In this document: positions 1-5,679 of the stretch, piece by piece | Layout of the letters: each line of letters starts with the position of its first letter | How positions within the stretch are numbered: position 1 is the stretch's first letter | Source: a bacterium | Lineage (GTDB): Bacteria; CSSED10-310; JAJRTK01 | DNA: 7,647 nt | Direction of reading: 5' to 3' | NCBI GenBank assembly: GCA_024278345.1 | Contig: JAJRTK010000040.1 | Span: forward strand, 1-7,647 | Translations under genes and position numbers: made by a program | The notes under the pieces: model-generated | What the model saw: only the letters and a program-made list of their open reading frames with translations | What the model was told of the DNA's origin: nothing | Databases searched by the model: none

Positions 1-714
1 GCCGAATGTCCGCCCCGTGATCTCCGCCGCGTCGGCCGAGGCCAGGAATAGCGCCACCGGAGAGATCTGCTCCGGCTTCATTTCCTCGGGAACCATGGCG
101 ATATCTTCCGTCATGCGGGTTTTCGCCATGGGGGCCATGGCATTGACCGTGATCCCAAACCGACCAAGCTCTTGCGACGCCACCAGCGTCAACCCAAAAA
201 TTCCCGCCTTGGCCGCTCCATAGTTCGCCTGGCCAAAGTTTCCCTTCAGCCCCGCATAAGAGGTCGTGTTAATGATGCGACCGCCGGAACCTTGTTCCTT
301 CATGCGCGACGCAGCGGCCTGCATACAAAGGAAGGTTCCCTTGAGATGCACCGCAATGACCAGATCCCACATCTCCTCAGTCATTTTCAGCATCGTCTTG
401 TCCCGGAGGATTCCGGCGTTGTTCACCAGAACGTCGATGCATCCAAAGGCATCCACCGCCGTTTGGACGATTCCCCGTGCCCCCCCAGAGTCGGCCACCG
501 AGTCGTAATTAGCTACAGCCTGGCCTCCGGCCGATACAATCTCGTCAACCACCGTGTCCGCCATGGAGCGCGTGCCCCCCGATCCGTCTCGGGCACTCCC
601 AAGATCGTTCACCACGACCTTTGCCCCCTCCGCCGCGAATGCCAGTGCATGACAGCGACCGATCCCTCCGCCAGCACCGGTGATAACGACAACTTTGCCA
701 TCGAAAAGTCCCAT
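1..714 (-). CDS. SDR family NAD(P)-dependent oxidoreductase (3' end cut by window edge)
   Basis: Predicted cytoplasmic short-chain dehydrogenase/reductase that uses NAD(P)(H) to interconvert a hydroxyl and a keto group. The frame is open from an ATG at 714 to base 1, giving 238 residues without a stop. Visible motifs are the Rossmann glycine motif TGAGGGIG (residues 12-19), NNAG (98-101) and the catalytic Ser152, Tyr165 and Lys169 (YGAAK). The N-terminus (MGLFDGKVVVITGAG), the VNDLG-ARDGSG stretch and VHLKGTF resemble SDRs related to the dehydrogenase domain of 17-beta-HSD type 4, that is (3R)-hydroxyacyl-CoA dehydrogenase-like enzymes; a FabG-like 3-oxoacyl reductase is the alternative. The residue usually Asn in the VNLxG motif is His here. 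The start is supported by GAGGTG four bases upstream of the ATG. About 238 residues already nearly fill the usual 245-305 residue length. Family is secure; substrate is not. Confidence 0.
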   Translation of the reverse strand, partial: MGLFDGKVVVITGAGGGIGRCHALAFAAEGAKVVVNDLGSARDGSGGTRSMADTVVDEIVSAGGQAVANYDSVADSGGARGIVQTAVDAFGCIDVLVNNAGILRDKTMLKMTEEMWDLVIAVHLKGTFLCMQAAASRMKEQGSGGRIINTTSYAGLKGNFGQANYGAAKAGIFGLTLVASQELGRFGITVNAMAPMAKTRMTEDIAMVPEEMKPEQISPVALFLASADAAEITGRTFG

Positions 715-718
715 GGTT

Positions 719-724
719 CACCTC
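719..724 (-). promoter_or_regulatory. Ribosome binding site of the SDR gene
   Basis: Read on the minus strand, GAGGTG lies four bases before the ATG at 714. It is a good Shine-Dalgarno match and fixes the start of the SDR reading frame. Confidence 0.7.
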
Positions 725-855
725 ACAGGATTACGGGATTTCAATCGAGCCCCCAGCTTGGCCACAACGAATCGTGACCGCGGAATAGAATCCAGAATCC
801 GCCGGTAAAGCGCCTGAAGACCGGAAAGCTCGCTCCAAAACCTTCGAAGGAGCGA

Positions 856-885
856 CTATAACCCAACTTCGTGGAATGGAGAAAA
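856..885 (-). promoter_or_regulatory. Possible sigma70-type promoter for the SDR gene
   Basis: On the minus strand TTTTCT (880-885) is followed by an 18-base spacer and TTATAG (856-861), a plausible -35/-10 pair firing toward the SDR gene with a leader of about 135 nt. The -35 hexamer overlaps the left target duplication of the adjacent MITE, so the insertion lies directly behind it. The match is imperfect and unsupported by any other signal in the window. Confidence 0.25.
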
Positions 886-889
886 CCAG

Positions 890-913
890 GGCCTCGGTCA
901 TGGTACCGGCCAC
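890..913 (+). repeat. Left terminal inverted repeat of the MITE
   Basis: A 24-bp arm identical to the reverse complement of 1067-1090. It contains the palindrome GGTACC. Identity stops sharply at base 914, which defines the inner end. Confidence 0.9.
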
Positions 914-919
914 CCGAAA

Positions 920-941
920 AAAGCGCGCAGCGCACAAAGAT
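920..941 (+). repeat. Dispersed 22-nt repeat, copy inside the MITE
   Basis: This segment contains AGCGCACAAAGAT and matches the minus strand of 7229-7250 at 20 of 22 positions. It lies between the left terminal repeat and the hairpin array of the MITE. Confidence 0.55.
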
Positions 942-947
942 GTGGGT

Positions 948-1044
948 CCAGGGAGCTGGCTCCCTGGCGTGGGTCTGGGAGCGTCGCTCCCAGCGGAGGT
1001 ACGGAGGCAGAGCCTCCGCCGGGTTCCAGGGCTGGAAGCCCTGG
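948..1044. repeat. Phased array of four GC-rich hairpins inside the MITE
   Basis: Four perfect stem-loops follow one another: 948-967 (CCAGGGAG / CTCCCTGG), 975-993 (CTGGGAGC / GCTCCCAG), 1002-1018 (CGGAGGC / GCCTCCG) and 1026-1044 (CCAGGGCT / AGCCCTGG). Starts are spaced 27, 27 and 24 bases, with 7-8 base linkers. Stem sequences differ from one another, but each remains perfectly complementary, which suggests that pairing rather than sequence is conserved. Loops are 3-4 bases. No T-run follows, so this does not look like an ordinary intrinsic terminator. Confidence 0.85.
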
Positions 1045-1066
1045 GGCGGCGTCTGAAATCTGCACC

Positions 1067-1090
1067 GTGGCCGGTACCATGACCGAGGCC
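1067..1090 (-). repeat. Right terminal inverted repeat of the MITE
   Basis: Exact reverse complement of 890-913, followed directly by the second copy of the AAAACCAG target duplication at 1091-1098. Confidence 0.9.
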
Positions 1091-1155
1091 AAAACCAGCT
1101 CATCTTTTTCCACAAAGAGGAGTTTCTAGTAACATTGCTGTTCATCTTTTTTATG

Positions 1156-1175
1156 GTTGGGGTCCGCTCGCATCG
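1156..1175 (-). repeat. Dispersed 20-nt motif, copy C
   Basis: On the minus strand it reads CGATGCGAGCGGACCCCAAC, which matches the copy at 2614-2633 and the copy at 7558-7577 at 17 of 20 positions each. An A-rich tract (AAAAAAGATG) follows, as in copy A (AAAAAAGAGG). Its 5' end overlaps the palindrome at 1174-1193 by two bases. It is oriented toward the MITE and the SDR gene. Confidence 0.55.
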
Positions 1176-1193
1176 CGTGCGGGCCCGCACGCG
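1174..1193. promoter_or_regulatory. Perfect 20-bp palindrome upstream of mltA
   Basis: CGCGTGCGGGCCCGCACGCG is a perfect palindrome about 100 bp before the mltA start. No T-run follows on either strand, so a terminator is unlikely. It could be an operator for a dimeric regulator, or the hairpin that precedes dispersed motif copy C. The symmetry is certain and the role is unknown. Confidence 0.5.
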
Positions 1194-1278
1194 CTACTCG
1201 CCCCCGTTCCCCGCTTTCCCAAGTTTTTCCCAAAGAGATTGAAAATCCCCAAATAAACCTCTTTCGCCATTCGCTCGT

Positions 1279-1283
1279 AAGGA
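1279..1283 (+). promoter_or_regulatory. Ribosome binding site of mltA
   Basis: AAGGA seven bases before the ATG at 1291 supports that start, which also gives a clean N-terminal membrane segment. Confidence 0.65.
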
Positions 1284-1290
1284 TACCTCT

Positions 1291-2520
1291 ATGCGCCGCA
1301 AATTCTTTCTTTTAGGCAGATTTCTTCTGGTCGTTCTGGCTCTGCTGGTGGCGAACCGCCTGGAACAGCGGGTGATCTCGACGCTTATACCCGGCCTTGG
1401 GGTTTCGGTGCCCATCACCGATCCGTCCCAAGCCTTGCTTGCCGCCAACTCCCTGGAAGCGGCTTCTGACGATGGGGATGCTGAATCTCTTTTGACAGCG
1501 TTGCAGGAGAGCGTCCGGGTCCTTGCGCGGCGGCCAGATTCCATGCTGAGATTCGGCCCCGAACGGGTGTCGGCCCGGTCCGTGGTCCATCAGCTCCGGG
1601 AGGTTGCGGGGCTCGTGGAATCGGGTCTGACCGGCCCCGATTTGATGAGAGCTCTTCTTGGGCGGTACCGTCTTTACAGGAGCGCGGCTGGAACAGGGAG
1701 AGTCCTTTTCACCGGCTATTATGAAGCTTCCCTCAAGGGTAGCCTGGTTCGAGGAGGCCGCTACAAAACGCCGCTCTACCGGCTGCCTGACGATTTAGTC
1801 AAGGTCGATCTTGGCCGTTTTCGGGCCGATCTCCAAGAAGAGAAAATCGTGGGCCGCCTTGAAGAGGGGCGGCTGGTTCCCTATCCAGACCGCGCCGCCA
1901 TCGTTTCCGGTGCCCTGGAGGGCAAGGGGCTGGAGCTGGTTTGGGTCGATGATCCGGTGGAGGCGTTTTTCCTGCAGATCCAGGGGTCCGGGCGGGTGGC
2001 TCTTCCCGAGGGGAGGAGCATGCGCGTTCACTATGCCGGGTCCAACGGCTGGCCCTACCGTTCCATCGGGAGGCTGCTCATCGAGGAGGGTAAGATCTCA
2101 AGGAAAAAGATGTCGCTCCAGGCGCTTCGCGCCTATCTCCGGGAGCATCCCGAGGAGCGTGACCGAATCTTCAACACCAATCCCAGTTATGTTTTCTTCG
2201 AGTCAAGAAAAGACGGACCTATAGGGAGCAGCGGCGCTGTTGTGACCGCCGGCCGGTCCATCGCGACGGATTCTCGTTTGTTTCCCGTGGCTGCTCTGGC
2301 CTTTCTTCGAGCGAAGCGGCCGGTGGTCGATGAAAAGGGAGAGCGGATAGGAACAGAGACCATGGAGCGGATCGTTTTCAACCAGGATACGGGTGGCGCC
2401 ATACGAGGCGCTGGGAGAGTCGATCTATTTTGTGGGGTCGGCCCGGCGGCGGAGGCTTTGGCGGGGCAGCTCAAGGATCGGGGCACGCTTTACTTCTTTT
2501 CTCCCTCGCCCGCAGAATAG
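1291..2520 (+). CDS. mltA: Membrane-anchored lytic murein transglycosylase A (MltA with 3D domain)
   Basis: Cleaves the MurNAc-GlcNAc bond of peptidoglycan in the periplasm, leaving 1,6-anhydromuropeptides, during wall turnover. The 409-residue product has a basic N-terminus and a hydrophobic segment at about residues 5-21. The MltA domain follows, with FTGYYE (140-145), the GRYKTPLYRLP stretch (156-166), LVWVDDPVEAFFLQIQGSGR (216-235) and the HYAGSNGWPYRSIG region (247-260). The C-terminal 3D domain has DTGGAIRGAGRVDLF (366-380). By family knowledge recalled, not aligned, Asp378 corresponds to the catalytic Asp308 of mature E. coli MltA. Unlike E. coli MltA there is no lipobox: the only cysteine is Cys381. 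It is therefore probably held in the inner membrane by an uncleaved anchor, or secreted, rather than being an outer-membrane lipoprotein. mutS2 follows on the same strand after 216 bp. Confidence 0.92.
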   Translation: MRRKFFLLGRFLLVVLALLVANRLEQRVISTLIPGLGVSVPITDPSQALLAANSLEAASDDGDAESLLTALQESVRVLARRPDSMLRFGPERVSARSVVHQLREVAGLVESGLTGPDLMRALLGRYRLYRSAAGTGRVLFTGYYEASLKGSLVRGGRYKTPLYRLPDDLVKVDLGRFRADLQEEKIVGRLEEGRLVPYPDRAAIVSGALEGKGLELVWVDDPVEAFFLQIQGSGRVALPEGRSMRVHYAGSNGWPYRSIGRLLIEEGKISRKKMSLQALRAYLREHPEERDRIFNTNPSYVFFESRKDGPIGSSGAVVTAGRSIATDSRLFPVAALAFLRAKRPVVDEKGERIGTETMERIVFNQDTGGAIRGAGRVDLFCGVGPAAEALAGQLKDRGTLYFFSPSPAE

Positions 2521-2613
2521 GCTGGCCCGGCTTCCTGGATGTGTAGGGTTCGTGCGGTTCCATTGACGGTGCCAGTGGGGGGATGGATGCGACCAGCGTG
2601 CAGCGGAGGCGAG

Positions 2614-2633
2614 CGATGGGAGCGGAACGCAAC
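2614..2633 (+). repeat. Dispersed 20-nt motif, copy A
   Basis: CGATGGGAGCGGAACGCAAC matches the minus strand of 7558-7577 at 19 of 20 positions and copy C (1156-1175) at 17 of 20. It is followed by AAAAAAGAGG and then GGCATGGAGGC (2650-2660), an 11-mer that also occurs at 7403-7413. It lies in the 216-bp gap between mltA and mutS2 and ends 103 bases before the mutS2 start, reading toward mutS2. Confidence 0.6.
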
Positions 2634-2724
2634 CCAAAAAAGAGGGATCGGCATGGAGGCTCTTGCCTGTGATGTTCGGGGATCGTGCGTCGATGTTGGA
2701 TGTTCCGGAGGCTGAAGGGGGGGG

Positions 2725-2730
2725 AAGGAG
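2725..2730 (+). promoter_or_regulatory. Ribosome binding site of mutS2
   Basis: AAGGAG, preceded by a G-run, lies six bases before the ATG at 2737. It is a strong Shine-Dalgarno site that fixes the mutS2 start. Confidence 0.75.
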
Positions 2731-2736
2731 GTTGGG

Positions 2737-5085
2737 ATGGAATCGGTTTGCTCGTTGAAGGATCTGGAAACCCTTGGGTTTTTGGAGGTTCAGGGACGGT
2801 TGGCCCACTGTTGCCGTTCGCGGGCGGGAAAGGAGCTTGCGTTGGAGCTACAGCCCACGGCCGATCTGAAGGAGTTGGAGGCTCGACGGGCCTTGCATCG
2901 GCAGGGCCGGCGGTTGGTGGAGGGGAACGGGCAGCCGGATTTGATGGCTCCGGACATTCGAGAGGTTCTGAGGCGTGTGGAGGCTGGGGTTCAGGTCTTG
3001 ACTCCCCGGGAGCTTTTGGAGGTGGGATCGTTTGTGGCTGCGGCGCGGGAGGCGGCTCGGCTAGCCGACTATTGTGGCAGAGAGCGTGACCCGGAGCTTC
3101 TGGATCGTCTGGAATCGTTGGTGGATCACACGTCGCTTCTCAAGTCGATTCAGCGGGCTCTTTCTTTGGATGGCACGGTTCGAGATGGCGCATCGACCCT
3201 GCTTTCCCGGCTTCGGCGGACGCTGGCTCGCTCGAAGCAAGAGGTGCGAACCGAGCTTCTTTCTTTTGCCAGGAGCTGTGGTGATGCTGTCTGGGACGAA
3301 GTTGTGACGGAGAGATCGGGGCGGTTCGTGATTCCTGTAAAATCGGACCACCGGGGGCGCGTGGCAGGGATCGTACACGATTTTTCAGCGAGCCGGCAGA
3401 CGGCATTTGTGGAGCCAGCTCCCTTCGTGCATCGGAACAACCACATCCAGGAGACCGCGGCCAGGGAGCGGGAAGAGGTTGTTCGCATTCTCCGGGACCT
3501 CAGCCGGCAGGTCGCAGGGGCGGCGGGGGAGCTCGGGTCGAATCGACGGATCCTGGCGGAGCTCGATCTCTTGTTTGCGGCGGTGTCGTTCGGGTTGCGC
3601 CAGGATGCCGTCCTCTGCCCACTGGGCGATTCCGATCTGGAGCTTTTCGATGCGCGGCACCCTTTGCTGGTGCCCGCTGAATGCGTGCCTATCGACATCA
3701 GGAGTCATCGCGAGGCTCGTTTGCTGCTCATTTCCGGTCCCAATGGCGGCGGGAAGACAGTGGCCCTCAAGTGTTTGGGAATTTTGGTGTTGATGCACCA
3801 GAGTGGGCTTGCCATTCCCGTTTCACCGGCAAGCCGCTTGCCGGTTTGGCAACGGGTTGTTGCTGACATTGGCGATCCGCAGAACTTGGGGCATGATAGT
3901 ACCTACACAGGCCATCTTCGCCTCCAAAAGAAGCTCTTGGATGTTGCCGGAGATGGATGGCTGGCCCTTCTTGATGAAGTGGGTGCTGGCACGGATCCGG
4001 AGGAAGGAGCGGCCTTGGCGGCCGTTGTTTTGGAACGTCTGGCGGCGCGGGGGGTGCGGATTGTGGCAACGACGCATCTCCTGGGGATCAAGGCTTTCGC
4101 CCACGAGGCGCCCTGGGCCGTTCTCGCTGCCACGGAGCTTTCCCCGGAGACACATCAGCCGACCTTCAAGCTTGTCTATGGGGTTCCGGGGCGGTCCAGC
4201 GCTCTGCAACTCGCGGAGAACTTGAGTTTTCCGGTCGATCTTCTCCACGCGGCCAGAAGCCGGCTCCAGGTGGGGCAAGTGGAGTTTGAAAAGCTCGTCG
4301 TGGAGCTGGAACGCGCACGGAAGAGACTGGATCTTGCGGCGTCCGCGGCGGAGCTGGAAAAACGGGAGGCCCGGGAGCTTCGAAAGCAGTTCGAGCTCAA
4401 GAAGGGGCGGGGTTTCGCCGCCGGGATGCGGGAGTTTCGACGGAAGAGTGCCGGGCTATTCAACGAGATACAGGAATTGCTGCACCGCCCGCGTCAACCT
4501 CCCGGGCGCGGGGAATTACGCAGGATGGAGGGCCGCATTTCCGCTCTGGCCGCGGAGGCCGCGGCGGCAGCGAAGGCTCCGGTGCCGAAGGCCTCTTCCG
4601 GCCCGGCGCCGCAGTTGCTGTCCGGGAAGATCTGTGTGGGGGATTCCGTTCTTGTGCTCTCGTTGGAAATTAGGGGAAACGTGTTGGCCCTCAACGAAAA
4701 GCGGAAAACCGTCACCGTCCAGGGTCCCAGTTTTTCCCTGACTCTTCCCATCAAGGACGTTCGGAAGATTCTTTCGGAGGTTGCGGAAGAGCATGGGGGC
4801 CGGAAGATGGGAGTCGAACTGCAGGTGGCGGAGAAAGATCTGCCCATGCAGATCGATCTCCGGGGCTTCCGTGTGGAGGAGGGAGTTGAGGCGTCGGAAC
4901 GGTATCTGAGCGACGCGGTGCTTGCGGGGTTCCCCAGTATCCGCATTATCCACGGAATGGGTACCGGTCGCCTCCGGAAGGCGATCCACGGTCTCCTGGA
5001 TGGGCATCCTCTTGTAGGGGGTTTTCGGGATGGAGGCGAAACCGAGGGGGGCCTTGGGGCCACGGTCGTTCTGTTAGGGGATTGA
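2737..5085 (+). CDS. mutS2: MutS2 family ATPase with C-terminal Smr domain
   Basis: Cytoplasmic MutS-like ATPase. In characterised relatives it either suppresses homologous recombination by acting on branched DNA, or binds collided ribosomes and splits them (B. subtilis MutS2/RqcU). The product is 782 residues, the usual length (about 785). There is no mismatch-recognition domain. The helical core/clamp (about 1-310) includes VTERSGRFVIPVKSDHRGRV (190-209). The ATPase has Walker A GPNGGGKT (334-341), Walker B LLDEVGAGTDP (411-421) and ATTH (444-447). A charged helical region (about 515-610) and a KOW-like segment (about 631-680) lead to the Smr domain (about 703-782) with DLRG (707-710) and HGMGTG (739-744), both intact. 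The ABC signature is unusual: DPQNLGHDSTYTGH in place of the common DEQSIEQSLSTFSSH type. The last 12 bases overlap lepB on the other strand. Confidence 0.95.
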   Translation: MESVCSLKDLETLGFLEVQGRLAHCCRSRAGKELALELQPTADLKELEARRALHRQGRRLVEGNGQPDLMAPDIREVLRRVEAGVQVLTPRELLEVGSFVAAAREAARLADYCGRERDPELLDRLESLVDHTSLLKSIQRALSLDGTVRDGASTLLSRLRRTLARSKQEVRTELLSFARSCGDAVWDEVVTERSGRFVIPVKSDHRGRVAGIVHDFSASRQTAFVEPAPFVHRNNHIQETAAREREEVVRILRDLSRQVAGAAGELGSNRRILAELDLLFAAVSFGLRQDAVLCPLGDSDLELFDARHPLLVPAECVPIDIRSHREARLLLISGPNGGGKTVALKCLGILVLMHQSGLAIPVSPASRLPVWQRVVADIGDPQNLGHDSTYTGHLRLQKKLLDVAGDGWLALLDEVGAGTDPEEGAALAAVVLERLAARGVRIVATTHLLGIKAFAHEAPWAVLAATELSPETHQPTFKLVYGVPGRSSALQLAENLSFPVDLLHAARSRLQVGQVEFEKLVVELERARKRLDLAASAAELEKREARELRKQFELKKGRGFAAGMREFRRKSAGLFNEIQELLHRPRQPPGRGELRRMEGRISALAAEAAAAAKAPVPKASSGPAPQLLSGKICVGDSVLVLSLEIRGNVLALNEKRKTVTVQGPSFSLTLPIKDVRKILSEVAEEHGGRKMGVELQVAEKDLPMQIDLRGFRVEEGVEASERYLSDAVLAGFPSIRIIHGMGTGRLRKAIHGLLDGHPLVGGFRDGGETEGGLGATVVLLGD

Positions 5086-5679
5086 ACGTCCGGAGGCGGC
5101 GGGCGCCTTCTTTTCCCCCGCCAGGGTTTCGTGTCCAATGAGGCCCAGTGCCTCGAGGGGCCAGAAGCGGTAGACGACTTTACCGACGATGTACAACTCC
5201 GGGACGAAGGCCCAATGGCGGGAGTCTTCGCTCGCCATCCGATTGTCGCCCAAAACGAAATAGTAGCCAACTGGAACCGTCACGGCCGTGAAATTGTCTG
5301 TTCCCCGCCTGGATCGGTCAAGGAATTTCTCGGGAATCTGGTGGCCGTTGAGAAAGAGCTTGCCTTCTCTGAGAGATACCCGATCACCGGGAACTCCGAT
5401 GATCCGTTTGACCAACGTTTTGAGTGGCGCTGGCGGGTACCAGAACACGACCACGTCTCCTCGTTGGGGAAGCCCGAAGCGATAGGCGAAGCGGCTGACG
5501 AAAATCCGCTCTCCATCGCGGAGCAGTGGTTCCATGGAGACGCCCTGGACCTCGAAAGATTGGAAGCCGAAGGCCGTGAAGAAATAAAAAAAGACCGCCG
5601 CATAGGAAAGATGGCGGATCCAGCCAAGGAGTTCTCGTTTCCAGGGCCTGCGCTTCGGGATTTCCACTGGCGGTCTCAT
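5074..5679 (-). CDS. lepB: Signal peptidase I
   Basis: Inner-membrane serine protease that removes signal peptides from exported proteins on the outer face of the membrane. The 201-residue product has one N-terminal membrane segment (about 24-40), followed by the conserved boxes: QGVSMEPLL (45-53) with nucleophile Ser48, RGDVVVFWYP (73-82), LVKRIIGVPGDRV (89-101) with general base Lys91, and GDNRMASEDSRHWAFVP (144-160). The Ser/Lys dyad and the GDN...SxDSR box are complete, so it should be active. Length matches the short, single-anchor form rather than the longer E. coli enzyme. The ATG at 5679 overlaps the TGA of the upstream HtrA-like gene (ATGA) and has no clear Shine-Dalgarno site, so translation probably depends on coupling. 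Its TAA (5074-5076) lies inside the end of mutS2, in convergent orientation. Confidence 0.95.
   Translation of the reverse strand: MRPPVEIPKRRPWKRELLGWIRHLSYAAVFFYFFTAFGFQSFEVQGVSMEPLLRDGERIFVSRFAYRFGLPQRGDVVVFWYPPAPLKTLVKRIIGVPGDRVSLREGKLFLNGHQIPEKFLDRSRRGTDNFTAVTVPVGYYFVLGDNRMASEDSRHWAFVPELYIVGKVVYRFWPLEALGLIGHETLAGEKKAPAASGRSIP

Larger units (their letters stand above)
882..1098. mobile_element. MITE-like non-autonomous element with 8-bp target-site duplication
   Basis: The element spans 890-1090 (201 bp). Its ends are perfect 24-bp inverted repeats: 890-913 starts GGCCTCGGTCATGGTACC, and 1067-1090 is its exact reverse complement. It is flanked by an identical 8-bp direct repeat AAAACCAG at 882-889 and 1091-1098, the classic footprint of a DDE-transposase insertion. 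It encodes no transposase, so it would need a partner IS in trans. Families that make 8-bp duplications include ISL3, IS1595, IS66 and IS256; the GG-start would suit ISL3, but this is a guess. The interior holds four tandem hairpins. It sits between the SDR gene and mltA, which are transcribed away from each other. Confidence 0.85.

Noticed and set aside
741-1190. Open frames on both strands across the MITE
   Set aside because: They read through the inverted repeats and hairpins, have no ribosome binding site and give low-complexity peptides.
2521-2613. Terminator or small gene after mltA
   Set aside because: No stem followed by T residues, and no frame with a ribosome binding site.
5092-5118. 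Possible bidirectional terminator after mutS2
   Set aside because: The GGCG/CGCC pairing is only about 4 bp and the T-run is interrupted; too weak to call, and it lies inside lepB.
4494-5270. 258-residue minus-strand frame opposite the end of mutS2
   Set aside because: Shadow of mutS2 and lepB coding; Ser/Pro/Arg-rich without domains.
5506-5520. Fourth copy of the dispersed motif (minus-strand CGATGGAGAGCGGA)
   Set aside because: It lies inside lepB, encodes the conserved DGERIF stretch and diverges after 14 bases; coincidence is more likely.
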